DNA of 64,000 nucleotides from Antilocapra americana (taxonomy: Eukaryota; Chordata; Mammalia; Artiodactyla; Antilocapridae): the NCBI GenBank assembly GCA_007570785.1, contig ML660201.1, forward strand, positions 35,826,090-35,890,089. Direction: 5' to 3'. A model generated the notes under the pieces. The model saw only the letters and a program-made list of their open reading frames with translations. It did not search any database and was not told the DNA's origin. Positions 37,111 through 47,889 of the stretch are shown piece after piece (positions within the stretch are counted from its first letter, which is position 1; each line of letters begins with the position of its first letter). Made by a program: the position numbers and the translations under genes.

Positions 37111-37927
37111 ACAAACCCGTACATGTGAGTGTTTGGTTAATATCTGTGTCGTGACTCGAGTATAATTATCTCGATGAAAAGGCTCTCTGCCTCATCATTG
37201 TAACCCAGCATCCACATGACAGAAGGCACTCCAGACAAATTTGCTTCTAGACAAGAGATAAAGCTGAATACTAGGAGGTGAGTGCATCTGAGGACCCAAA
37301 GTAGGTCTAGTCTCCTAGCCTCCTCATCTGATTTCGACTTTCTTTTCTAATTTTAACTGAGCTGTAAAGAATGCCACTATTGAAAGGCTTTTGTTTTAAC
37401 AAGGACATTTATTTTTTTCTGTTAGGCTGGATGTTTTTAAGTGCAGGAACGACAAGGCTGAGTCTAGGATTGCAGCCAGGAAAACACGGAGTGGTTTAAT
37501 TTCTGAATGTGTACAAAGTTGTTGCAGATGACCTCAAAGAATTCCTGGGAAGCAGCAAAACATACAAAGTTGGGTTTGTAGCAGTTTACCCTCAGGGAGC
37601 AGATCCAGAATCTCATGGGGCATAAACTTAAAATCCAACCTGCAGCGCTGGGGCTGAGGCAACTGAGGAAACAGGAAATACTCAAGGTCATGACTTTATC
37701 CCAAGTGGAATCTAAAGGAACCAAGACTGGCCAAGACTCTGACCCAGGAGGCAAGAGAGGCGATTTCCTCTCTAAAAACCACAGGAGGATGGAACAATTC
37801 TGCCATGAGGCTTCTTTACTCAAATCTACTTAAAATGACGCCACACAAGTAAAGGAAGGCTGGATTCCACTACACATATAGCCTTCTCTTCCCGACAGTC
37901 CCCCAGTAGTGACAGCGAGGCTGTCCT
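37111..37927. other. Intron without recognised gene or repeat
   Basis: Includes a 119-codon minus-strand frame (37464-37823) with no recognisable domain, no splice context and overlapping frames on the other strand; not called as a gene. Confidence 0.4.
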
Positions 37928-38065
37928 ATGAATTGGGATGTTTAGCATCATCCCTGGCCTCTGCCCAATAGATGCCGGTAATGTACTACTGCCCACAACG
38001 GTGACAACCACAAGCGTCCCCGGAAAATGCCTCATGTCCTCTGAAGGGGGGGGATGCTGTCTCCA
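37928..38065 (-). repeat. Ancient DNA-transposon fragment, same family as 3105-3310
   Basis: Reverse complement of the family seen at 3105-3310: gatgtttagcatcatccctg, ctctgcccaatagatgccgg, then a G8 run at 38046-38053 where the family has a G-rich block. Confidence 0.6.
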
Positions 38066-40375
38066 GTGGAGAATCAATGCTGTATTTGACCAGTCCCAGC
38101 CCAATCATGCACAACGGCTCTACCTTCTCTGGCTCTCCATAAAAGACCAATAATATCCCCAATGCTGATAAATAACCATGTGGTACATAATGATTTTCTC
38201 CCTTTCATTTTAACCTCTTGAAAAGCAGTGTAGTTATGTGGAAAGACATACACCAAGTCTCAGATGTGCAAACAGTGTAAAAATCTCAGGAAGAGCTGCT
38301 GTTGATCAAGAACTCAAAGCAATTTAATTCTTGTGCAAAAATGAGCAACATTTCTGTGCATGTTTTACAATTAAATTTGATCCCGTTACCTTTGATCTCT
38401 GAAATTCAAGTTCCTCCAACTACAACCACTAAGTAATTTAACATATTTATCACATTAAAAAGAAAAACAAGCTAGGAACCAGATGGGTTTCAATGAAGCA
38501 CCCAATTAACATAGGCAGCTTACCATCTGACATTACTGAGAAGAAATAAATTCAAAGAGCTTGGTCAAACAGTAAGTCTGGGCAATGTAGCTGCCATTTC
38601 TAATTAGTTTATAAATTTCATGGCCCTTTTTGAGTTAAAAAAATTCATTTAAAGCCATAAATTTTCAAAAGAATATGTATCTAGTCTATTCATCTTTCCA
38701 GAATCAAACAGGAGGAGGAGACAGGTACCAGGAAATGTGATTTCAGCATGAGGCAGGAGTTTCCAGTTCCTTCCTCCAAAGTTTTTCTTTTGCAAGACAG
38801 CTGCCAAATTAAGTTTTCCCAACTTTGAAGCACAAGTCTTTTGTCCAGAACAACATTAACTAGACAAATGGCAATCCGATTCTAAGATAAAGAAGCTTTA
38901 GAGCAAACCTAGCTGGACAGAAACTTTCCCTTCAGCTACACTGCCGATGTGAACTGGCCAACAGGAACAAAAGAGAAACTCCAAACTTCAAAATCTGATG
39001 CAACTTGGCTTCTAGGAATCAAGTTTTCCAAGTACACATCAAGCTAAGATTTCTAAGAAATGATTCATTCAACATAAAAGAAGAAAAAGAGCCCATTAAG
39101 TAGAAACTCTACTCATAAGGCATAACATTTACGTGACTAGGACAGGAAGTCCCATGATAGAGGAATGGTAATACAGAAAGAATGTTTAATCCTGTGAGTT
39201 TGTCAGCTCAACAACAACAAAAAAATATGCAGCACTTTCTCTGAATGGTTATCTCTGGTTTCTCCAGCAATCATGGGTAAGAGACAAATCAGTATGTGAA
39301 TATAAACATGTATAAGCAAAGAAATACTATTTATCTCCACCTCCTGTTGGGATTTTTCACCTACGTTTCAAGGTTACCTAAAAGGCCTATGAATGGGCTT
39401 GAGGAGTGAGGGTGAGTGACAAAACCCTGTAGATTATGTGCAAATATGCACACATTTGTATTTTTTTCTCTATGGAGAAGGACTGAAAGTATTCATCAGA
39501 TGACCCAAGTAGGTCATGACTTACTGAAGTCATAAAACACTAAGAGAGTTGTCATTCCATGTTTTGAGTTCAGTCACAGGCTTGGGTACAAGCCTACCTA
39601 CTTCTTTCACAAATCTGTAAAGCTTACCATGTGGGCATCCAAATAATCAGCAAATATGTTTGTCCCAAGGAAAGAATATTTACATCCTGACTGTGACTAA
39701 AGATATAAAAAAATGAGGCTAGCAATGGAGCAGATGCGTTGTCCCCACCAAATATTAAAACAAGAGCTTGAAGAACTGCTCCTTCCCTCTCTCATCCAAA
39801 GGATACACATGAGCTCCCGCACCCACCCTTTTGCCTGCCTGGATCTCTGAGAAAACAGACAGAGGAGGCAAAATGACACCATTGATTCCAAAAAGGTAAC
39901 AGTGAGTCATTTGACCAGTGGCCACAGCATCTTTCTCAGCAGCACACAAACCTTTCAAGCAGCCTCCCAACTGAGAGATGGTTCTGAGACTCCCCTTCAC
40001 ATATCAACTACCTTTCCACTTTTCTAAATGGTCTAAACAAAGACAGAATTTCACTTTTAGAAAGCAGGGTTTCAGAGAGGGACAGGGAGAAGAAATCATG
40101 TTAAATGAAACCAAGGGTTTGAAATCATCCACCAAAGGTTTAAGTCAACTCAGACCACAAAGTATGTGACTTCTATATGCTGCACCAATTAAACAAAGAT
40201 GAGAAATTTGAGAACGGCTATCCCGCTGTCATGCTGTATATGTCGGATTTCCAGACACAAAGGAAAGGACGGTACAAGTTTCACTGGCAAAACATCTGGG
40301 GGGTAAAGACAAAGCACTTCCGGTAATGCCAAGGCCCAAGACACAGCTGTCCCTGAAATCTCAGGATGCACTCAC
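38066..40375. other. Intron downstream of the PTPRG donor, mostly unique
   Basis: About 2.3 kb without recognised transposons, ending at the donor of the 40376-40524 exon. The 38.57-38.69 kb part has homeobox-like words (taattagt). No further exon seen. Confidence 0.45.
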
Positions 40376-40524
40376 CTCCACGGGAAACCGCCTGCCGTTG
40401 ACACTGTGTTCAGAGCCGGCAGAGCCATTGCTGTGGCCCCAGTGAAACTCCACCTTCTCAGCTTTGAATCTGCCAGGCAGGCCAGCGCCGCTGACAAAAT
40501 AGTCATCTTTCAGCAGGATGGCAA
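40376..40524 (-). CDS. PTPRG: PTPRG coding exon (probably exon 4), central carbonic-anhydrase-like domain
   Basis: This 149-nt minus-strand exon follows a pyrimidine-rich acceptor (ctctttttcacag) and ends at a strong donor GAG|gtgagt. It begins with the 2 nt that complete the Val codon split with the exon at 54602-54781, then gives 49 whole codons (phase 0 end). It starts [19 protein letters not shown] and ends NGRRFPVE. The segment VEFHWG (exon residues 24-29) aligns with the zinc-site strand of active carbonic anhydrases: His27 matches CA2 His96, but Glu25 sits where CA2 has zinc ligand His94. GSEH (36-39) keeps the Glu106 region and the final Glu49 matches Glu117. NGS (32-34) is an N-glycosylation sequon. 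Loss of a zinc ligand fits the known non-catalytic binding role of this domain. The next exon (expected to start Met-Gln) is not seen in the window. Confidence 0.96.
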
Positions 40525-40892
40525 CTGTGAAAAAGAGGGTGCGGGGGTGAAACAATGAGCTTCCAAACCAAACTTAAAAGATAGCTTCTGTTGCATTAAA
40601 TAAAACTCGTGGTTATATGATGTGAATTATTTCCTCATGTAGCTGTTAAAACACAAGTCAAAAACATCAGTTTGCAGACATTAGCACATTCTAGGTGAAG
40701 AACGCTCTCAAGAGTCAGTTGACTCTAACTTCTGAAAATTCCCAGGGAATGGTCTCAGAATTTATCCATTTCATAGTTGGAAAAGAAAAAACAAACACAA
40801 ACCACAGACAATGACAGGGTATGTTGCTTTGACTCAGGTCTCCTAAATCTGCTTGATCAAAATTATTTCTCTTTCTTAAACACTGATTCCTA

Positions 40893-41100
40893 GGGCTTCC
40901 CTAGTGGCTCAGATGGTAAGGAGTCTGCCTGCGGTGCAGGAGACCTGGGTTCAATCCCTGGGTTGGAAAGATCCCCTGGAGAAGGAAATGGCAAACCATT
41001 CCAGTATTCTTGCCTGGAGAATCCCATGGACAGAGGAGCCTGGTAGGGCTACAGACCATGGGATTGCAGAGTCGGACACAACCGAGTGACTAACACTTTC
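40893..41100 (+). repeat. Bov-tA SINE near a PTPRG exon
   Basis: gggcttccctagtggctcag head, intact gggttcaatccctgg B-box, body to gagtcggacacaaccgagtg. About 370 bp upstream (transcript sense) of the exon acceptor and antisense to the transcript. Confidence 0.95.
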
Positions 41101-41173
41101 AGTTCTTTCACCTGGTACCGCCCCAAGGCAACATTTCAGGTAATAAAACTTGCCGGGTCTACAAATACTAAGA

Positions 41174-41374
41174 TGGGCTTTTCAGTGATGAAAAATCCAT
41201 CTGCCAATGCAGGAGATCCAGGTTCAATCAATCCCTGGGTGAGGAAGATCCCCTGGATGAGGAAATGGCAACCCACTCTAGCATCCTTGCCTGGGAAGTC
41301 CCATGAACAGAGGAACCCGGCGGCCTACAGTCCATTGCGTTATAAAGAGTCAGGCATGACTCAGCGATTACAAC
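41174..41374 (+). repeat. Bov-tA SINE
   Basis: More diverged copy: gatgaaaaatccatctgcca, gttcaatcaatccctgggtg (small insertion), ending gtcaggcatgactcagcgat. Confidence 0.9.
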
Positions 41375-42213
41375 AAGAAACCAATATCAAGGAAACAATA
41401 AAGGGAAGACAGCCAGGGCTAGGGAATGTGTTCATATTTGATGGGTGTACAGGAAAGCGCAGTCAAAATTCTCATCAAGTCACTCAAATAACTGCAGTTT
41501 AGTGGATTTACTTTACTATTTCTTTTAATTCTAAGAAACTTTTGCTTAGCCCATCTGAAAAAAGGTGAATCAATTCAAATCCTAAATTTCAAAACCACAT
41601 CTCTTCCTTAAAACCTGGAAAAGAGAAATCAAGAACAAAAATCATGGACTTATACTAACGGAAAAGTTAGTTCTCCAAAAGGAATGTAATACTCAAGTAG
41701 ATACAAAAGATTTTATTTTGTAAGTCATGTATTTCCCCCTCCTTGTTGTTTGATCTGAATTCATTCATTCAAACACTTATTGGCTGCTAAATACACATTA
41801 AGTTCCAACCAATATATTAAATGGTTTGTGATCAAAAGCTAAGCTTTCTTAAGGCAGGAAAAACCTTTCATATCCTCTTCATTGGCTCTACCTAAAGAGA
41901 TCGCAGTTCGAGTCTTAGAAATCCTGCATGAAAATTAGGTCTCCATAAAAGATAGTTTACTACCCATTTCTAAAACAAGTATAATTAGTTTCAGCACTTC
42001 TCTATATAAAGGGAGCACTAAAAGCAAGTGAAGGAAACCTGTTTGTGTAAATCCCTTTTTACTACATTCAAAAGGCAGTTTTCCTCCAACTTCTGAAAAA
42101 TTTTCAATTAGTAGAATAGAGATTAAAGGATAAGGTGAAATTAAAGTGTTTCTTAGGCTGATTGACTATGCTACAGCATTATTCCACCTTCATTTCTGCT
42201 AGCATGGTTTAGA
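41375..42213. other. Intron without recognised gene; weak L2 remnant
   Basis: A short reverse L2-like end (aattcattcattcaaacact) lies at about 41758-41820. The rest is AT-rich with nothing recognised. Confidence 0.4.
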
Positions 42214-42390
42214 ACAAGGGTTGGCAAATGTTTTCTGTAAAAGGTTAAGTAAGATAAGACATACTTCAGGGTTGGTGGGTTCTATGGCTCCTGTTTCAAC
42301 TACTTAACAGTGTTCATAACACAGAAGCAGCGAAACACAGTAAGTAAATGCTCAAGTGAGGCTTTGTTCCAATAAATATTTATCCATACT
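42214..42390 (+). repeat. Ancient non-autonomous DNA transposon fragment
   Basis: Matches a common mammalian element: gggttggcaaatgttttctg, ctatggctcctgtttcaact, gaggctttgttccaataaat. Probably hAT class; family not assigned. Confidence 0.5.
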
Positions 42391-43087
42391 AGAATCTGGG
42401 TATAATTTTCACAGGTTATGGGATATTCTTCTCCTTTTTTTCTTTTAGTTTATTTTCCCAACCATTAGAAGAACATAAGAACAAGCAGGAGGGGGTCGTC
42501 ATTTGGTGATCTCTAGGATACAGTATATTTTAGAAGACAAACTATTATATTGAGCCTGCATGCCAAAGCCAAAATACCTATGAATTAGCTCAGTAGTGTC
42601 CTAAACACTGTTGATGACTCTCAGCCGGTTACAGATTCTATACATACCATTTTGCATCCAAAGGACGGAGGCAAAGCATTTGGAGTGCATCTGTTACAAT
42701 ACATCGAGGGACTCAGCAGCATCTTATAAATATTTGATTTTACCTAAATCATTTATGTCTCTGTCAGGGGTCACTTTACTTGTTTTACATGAATAATTAA
42801 AAGCATAATTAGGCAACCGTACAACCTGAAACACTAGTCTCATTTTTCATTTCACAGTATCTCTCACCAGAGAACACAGCATGCTACAAGCACATACCGC
42901 CCCCACCTTCCGAAAGCAGCTTACATCTTGCATTTTTGTTTACGTGGACACTGGGAAGGGAGAACCTGCCCAGCTATCATGCAACAAGTTTCTGCCGACA
43001 ACAGACAACACAGCTCTGTTTCACAACAAAATGTACCACAGGCAGTTGCTGCAGAGCACAGAATGTGTAAGAGCCTCGAGCTGAGAG
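42391..43087. other. Intron without recognised gene or repeat
   Basis: Mixed composition. Overlapping short frames between 42881 and 43200 have no recognisable product and run into the next MIR. Confidence 0.4.
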
Positions 43088-43268
43088 GATGGACAGACCT
43101 GGGTGAGAATCGTGTTCCGCCACTTAAAAGCTGGGTGACCCTGAGCAAGTTATCTGACTTCTCTGTGTCTCGGTTTCCATCATTACCCAAATGGCATTAA
43201 TAGTGCCTACCTGGTGAGGCTGTTTTGATGTTTGAAGGAAATCACACATGGAAAGCGCTGAACAGAGC
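43088..43268 (+). repeat. MIR SINE
   Basis: Clear MIR order: cagacctgggtgagaatcgt, gctgggtgaccctgagcaag, cttctctgtgtctcggtttc, then atggaaagcgctgaacagag. Confidence 0.75.
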
Positions 43269-44214
43269 AATTTCAGCGAGTGCACGGTCCATGTGGGTTA
43301 CTGTCAAACTATGCACAGTGCAGATGGGTGATCACACCTGTACTCCCACTTTCAGACAGAGTTCTACTCTAAAGCAATATTGTTTTCCCCACAAAACTGT
43401 GTCCTTGAGCAGAAACAACAAACGGCAAAGGTAGATGTGGCTCAAATACTTGAGATGTTAAGTGTTGAGTGGCTGCTTTGAATTTACTATAACATCGCGT
43501 AAAAACCATATTTCCATTATCTGTATCCTTCTGGGTTTATCTATGGAAAAAAAAATCTCAATTTGATGTCTAATATGCGCTCCACACATCAAATGATAGT
43601 CATTCATTTCCCCCTTTTACCAGAAGTATTTAAGCTAGAATGTAATAACATTGGTACCTTTGATTTATTTTCAGAGTTATAGGCATAATTTGTTACATAC
43701 ATCTATCACATGTCAAACAGCATGGGTTTTTTGCATTAAGGTGCTGATAAAATGTTTTGTTTTAAAATCAATTGATTTTAATTGAAATGGAGTCAAATGA
43801 AAAACAGTAATATAGTATGATAAGTAAATGATACTATGATAATAATAAATAAATACATTTTAATTTTAATTTGAAAACAATAGCACAAAAAAGTCAACCT
43901 GGGTAAGGCGACATTTAAGACACAAAGAAGGTAGCAAGCAACAGCTAAAGACTGGAGAAAGATGGGCTAGGAGGAGGAGGAGGAGGCAAGTTACCTAGGA
44001 GTGGATTTTATAGAACGAGGCCCTCTGGCTGTTCAACTGCTAACATGGATTTTGATGAAGTCAAAGCAGAATGATGAAGGAAGTGGAAGAAGCTGCAGGT
44101 TTCAAATTCAGAATCCTTAACCTGGAGTCCAAAGTCCATAGCAACAGCTACTCACAGATTTAGGAGTCTATGCCCTCCTGAAATAGGAAGTAAAATTCTG
44201 AGCATGGCGACATA
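43269..44214. other. Intron without recognised gene; short GGA repeat
   Basis: Mostly AT-rich. A (GGA)n run lies at about 43971-43988. No exon recognised. Confidence 0.45.
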
Positions 44215-44400
44215 AATGGAGTTGGACTCTGGAGCCACTTGGGTCTGGATTTCAGTCCTAGATCTGCCACTACCAAGTTTTGACAAAGCTACTACAATTC
44301 TGGGTCCTTCAGTTCCTATCCTGTAAAACTGGAATAATACAACAGCAACTTCACAAGTTTGTTGTGGGATCACAATAGTTGACATAGGGTGAATGCCCAG
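44215..44400 (+). repeat. MIR SINE
   Basis: MIR order: atggagttggactctggagc, ctagatctgccactaccaag, ttcctatcctgtaaaactgg, ending gacatagggtgaatgcccag. Confidence 0.7.
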
Positions 44401-44570
44401 AAGAGTAATTCATTCACCACATTACTGCATGAAGATGGCATTGTAAGCGCTCAGAAATAAATCCATACATATATGGGCAATTAATTTACAAGGAGCAAAG
44501 ACATATGATGGAGAGAAGACAGACTTTTCAACAAATGGTGTTGCAAAAATTGGGCATTTTTAAAAAATAT

Positions 44571-44625
44571 ATTTATATATACATATAATAATATATATAC
44601 ATATATTTATATATTTTCACATACA
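44571..44625. repeat. (TA)n-rich low-complexity tract inside L1
   Basis: Runs of ATATAT with TTTATATAT interruptions, located between two recognisable L1 segments. Confidence 0.85.
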
Positions 44626-44881
44626 GAAGAATGAACACTACCATTTCACATCATATGCAAAAATTAACTCAAAATGAACTAAAGACCTGAATATAAGACC
44701 AAAACCATAAACTTCCTAGAAGAAAACATAGGTGGTAAACTCTTTGCCGTGAGTCTTACTCATTCTTTTCTGGATCTGACTACAAAGACAAGAAAAACAA
44801 AAGCAAAAATAAACAAATGGGAATTTATCAAAGTGAAAAGCTTTTGCACAGAGAAAGAAACCATCATCAAATGAAAAAGCA

Positions 44882-45196
44882 GGGGCTTCCCTGGTTGGCT
44901 CAGTGATTAGGAACCCACCTGCCAGTGCAGGGGGCACGGGTTCAATCCCCATTCTGGGAAGATTCCACATGCCACAGAGCAGCTAACTCTATATGCCACA
45001 ACTACTGAAACTGTGCCCTAGAGCCCGGAGTCACAGCTCCTGAAGCCCATGCGCCTAGGGCCCGTGCTCCACAGTGAGAGAAGCCACTGCAGGCAGAAGC
45101 CCACACACGGCAACGAGGGAGTAGCTCCCACTCACTGCAACTAGAGAAAGGCGCTCACGCAGCAACGACGTAAATAAACATACATCTTTTAAAAAA
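44882..45196 (+). repeat. CHR-1-type SINE nested in L1
   Basis: ggggcttccctggttggctc, gggttcaatccccattctgg, ccacatgccacagagcagct, actgcaactagagaaaggc and an A-rich end. Splits the surrounding L1. Confidence 0.87.
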
Positions 45197-46095
45197 AGAA
45201 ACACAACTGTAAAGAAAAGGCAAACTATTAAATGGGAGAAGGCACTTGCAATGTGTATACCCAATAAGGAGTTAAATACAAAGAACTCACAGAATTCAAA
45301 GACAGTAAGACAAACCATCTGATTGAAAATTAGGTAGAGGATCTAAGTAGACATTTTTCCAGAGAAGACATACAGATGGCCAACAGACACATGAAAAGGT
45401 GTTCGACATGACTAATTAATAGGAAAATGCAAAACAAAATCACAGTGCAAATCACTTCACACTTGTTACAAAGGCTACTGCCAAAAAGACAAGAAATAAG
45501 TATTGGCAATGGTGTGGAGAAAAGGGAAACTTTGTGCACTGTTGGTGGGAATTTTCCCACTGTAGAAAACAGTAAGAATAAGTAAGAACAGAACTGTCAT
45601 TTGACCTACCTATTCCACTTGGGCATTTATCCAACAAACATGAAAACTAATTTGAAAAGATATGTGAACCTCTATGTTTAAAACAGCCATATTATAGAAA
45701 CAACCTAAGTGCTCACAGATAGATGAGTAGATAAAGAGGATGTGGTACATTTATGCGCAATGGAATACTACTCAGCCATGAAAAAGAAATAAATCTTGCC
45801 ATTTGCAACAACATGAAACTACTTTGAAGATATTTTCTAAGTGAAATAAACCAGAGGAGAAAGACAGATGTGCATTATTTCAATTATGTGTGGAAACTTA
45901 AAAAAAAATAAGCAAACTAAAATGAAAATAAACTCATAGATACAGAGGTCAGAGAGCAGTTACCAGGGGTGGGTGAAATGTGTGGAGGGAATCAACTGTA
46001 CGGTGACTGATGGTAATGAGACTTGGGGTGCTGATCACCTTGTAGTGTACACAGATGTCAGGTTATAATACGTATACCTCAAGATTATATTTACA

Positions 46096-46778
46096 AAATA
46101 GATGGCATTGTATAACTACTGTTTATACCAGTTCTTCCAGGAAGAGGATCCACAGCTTTCATCAATTCCCCCCGTGTCCAGGGCTCCCCATAATGGAAAA
46201 AGGCTCTGCATAGGGGCAGGGGGAGACATATGAGTCACACCATGGATAAGGAATTACTTTCCGAATTTGACGGGGTGATGGAGAACCAGGCAGCCACTGC
46301 ATTCTTTGCAGGATCTCCATTAACGGTTAATAAATTATATTCAATGTGTCTAAATAATGTTGGCCTAAAGCAAGTATTCCCACTAAAATCTGACTAAATA
46401 GCAACAGATGCCAAAAGTTTTTTAAAAATTGATGTGAGAAGGAAAAAAAGCCCCTCAGTATCCTACCTCCACCACTTGTCAACCAGCTTTCAACACTACA
46501 AAATGGGGAAAGACTACCATTATTGGATCATTAATGCTGAGACCCCAACCACCCACAATTCCAGTGTGCATCAGGGGATGCTTTCTGGTCAAAAGAGAAA
46601 CACCCTTGTCTGGAAGTCAAGACACATGAGCTCAAGTGCTACTGACTTCCCTATAGGCACCAGGATTTACTTTATCTAATATTTACCAATAAATACTGGG
46701 GAAGAAAAGGAAAGATTTTAAAGGAGGTATTATCTCCCGCCCTCAGAGTATATGGTTGGTGGGGAAAACAGAACCCAG
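46096..46778. other. Intron without recognised gene or repeat
   Basis: Unique-looking; an 81-codon frame at 46434-46679 has no recognisable product. Confidence 0.4.
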
Positions 46779-47012
46779 CACCTGATGCAGGGAACTGACT
46801 CATACTGGAAAAGACGCTGATGCTGGGAAAGACTGAAGACAGAAGAGGGGGACGACAGAGGATGAGATGGTTGGATGGAATCACCGACTCAATGGACATG
46901 AGTTTGAGTAAACTCCGGGAGTTGGGGATGGACAGGGAGGCCTGGTGTGCTGCAGTCCACGGGGTCGCAGAGTGGGATACAACTGAGCAACTGAGCTGAA
47001 CTTAACTGAAAC
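46779..47012 (+). repeat. BovB 3' tail
   Basis: cacctgatgcagggaactga, agacgctgatgctgggaaag, gatgagatggttggatggaa, ending caactgagcaactgagctga. Less diverged than other tails in the window. Confidence 0.93.
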
Positions 47013-47404
47013 TAAGCAAGATGGACAAGGCAGAATAGCTGACCCTTTAATCATAAAATATGTTGGATGACAACCCAGTAGAAGGTTCTGTACCCTAAAA
47101 CAGAAAAGTGGACTTTAAAAATTACCCTCCAAGTTCAAAACCTACATGAGTCTAGTTACATAACAAAGTGCTGGTTTGCCCATTCTGTAATTGGTAAATT
47201 AAGCTTCAGTTTACCCAGAATATAGCTACTACCACCTGAGTGCAGGGCAAGGGCTGTGGGAATAATAGAAAGGATGTGGAGCTTGGCAGGCAGGAAACAG
47301 AGCTTACAGTGTGTCTTGAAAAGAGAGACCTAGGGAAATAGCTCCAACTTGAATTTCAGGGTTCAGGCAAGACTGAACACTAACAGGCTGACAAGAATCC
47401 AAGA
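47013..47404. other. Intron without recognised gene or repeat
   Basis: About 400 bp, no feature recognised. Confidence 0.45.
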
Positions 47405-47414
47405 ATCTGGATAT

Positions 47415-47879
47415 TTGATTTTTTTAAAACTTTTTATGTTGTTTTGGGGTATAGCCAATTAACAATGCTGTGACAATTTCGGATGAACATGAAGGCACTC
47501 GGCCGTAGTTCTCCCCCAAACTCTGCTCCCATCCAGGCTGCCGTATAACACTGGGCAGACTTCTCTGTGCTAGACAGTAAGTCTTCGGTGGGTATCCATT
47601 TAAAATATAGCAGTGTGCACATGTCCATCCCAAACTCCCTAACTATCCCTCTCCCCTGCAACCATAAGCTCGTTCTCCAAGTCTGTGAGTCGGTTTCTGT
47701 TTTATAGGTAAGTTCATTTGTATTTGTATAATTTCTTTTTAAATTCCACATATAAAGGATGTCATATGATATTTCTCCTTCTCTTTCTGACTTAGTTCAC
47801 TCAGTCTGACAATCTCTAGTCCATCCGCGTTGCTGCAGATGGCATTATTTTACTTTTTTTAACAGCTAAATAATAAAGG
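47415..47879 (-). mobile_element. L1 LINE 3' end, reverse orientation, with 10-bp target-site duplication
   Basis: Poly-T-like start, gttttggggtatagccaatt, then the reverse of the L1 3' UTR and ORF2 end (gtctgacaatctctagtcca, gttgctgcagatggcattat). Identical atctggatat flanks at 47405-47414 and 47880-47889. Confidence 0.85.
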
Positions 47880-47889
47880 ATCTGGATAT

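Larger units (their letters stand above)
1..40375 (-). other. PTPRG: PTPRG intron downstream of the 40376-40524 exon, 5' portion only
   Basis: It begins (in transcript sense) at the donor GT 40375-40374 and runs off the window at position 1, so the intron is at least 40.4 kb. I looked for the next carbonic-anhydrase-domain exon and found no matching reading frame, but a roughly 100-nt exon could be missed by eye. The interval is repeat-rich, with three long BovB copies. Confidence 0.85.
44450..46095 (+). mobile_element. L1 LINE, ORF2 3' end and 3' UTR, interrupted by a CHR-1 SINE
   Basis: Pieces of L1 ORF2 in order: gaaataaatccatacatata, accataaacttcctagaaga, aatttatcaaagtgaaaagc; then after the SINE at 44882-45196, gacatacagatggccaacag, ggtgtggagaaaagggaaac, caatggaatactactcagcc. 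The end is the L1 3' UTR. Many stops; inactive. A TA-rich expansion sits at 44571-44625. Confidence 0.88.

Noticed and set aside
37464..37823. 119-codon minus-strand frame in the PTPRG intron
   Set aside because: No recognisable domain or splice context, and the opposite strand is also open; best treated as chance.
1..40375. Next PTPRG exon (expected to start Met-Gln after the phase-0 junction)
   Set aside because: No matching splice-flanked reading frame was found by eye; it probably lies to the left of the window.
44571..44625. TA-rich tract as an origin or regulatory element
   Set aside because: It lies inside a degenerate L1 fragment and looks like simple-repeat expansion.
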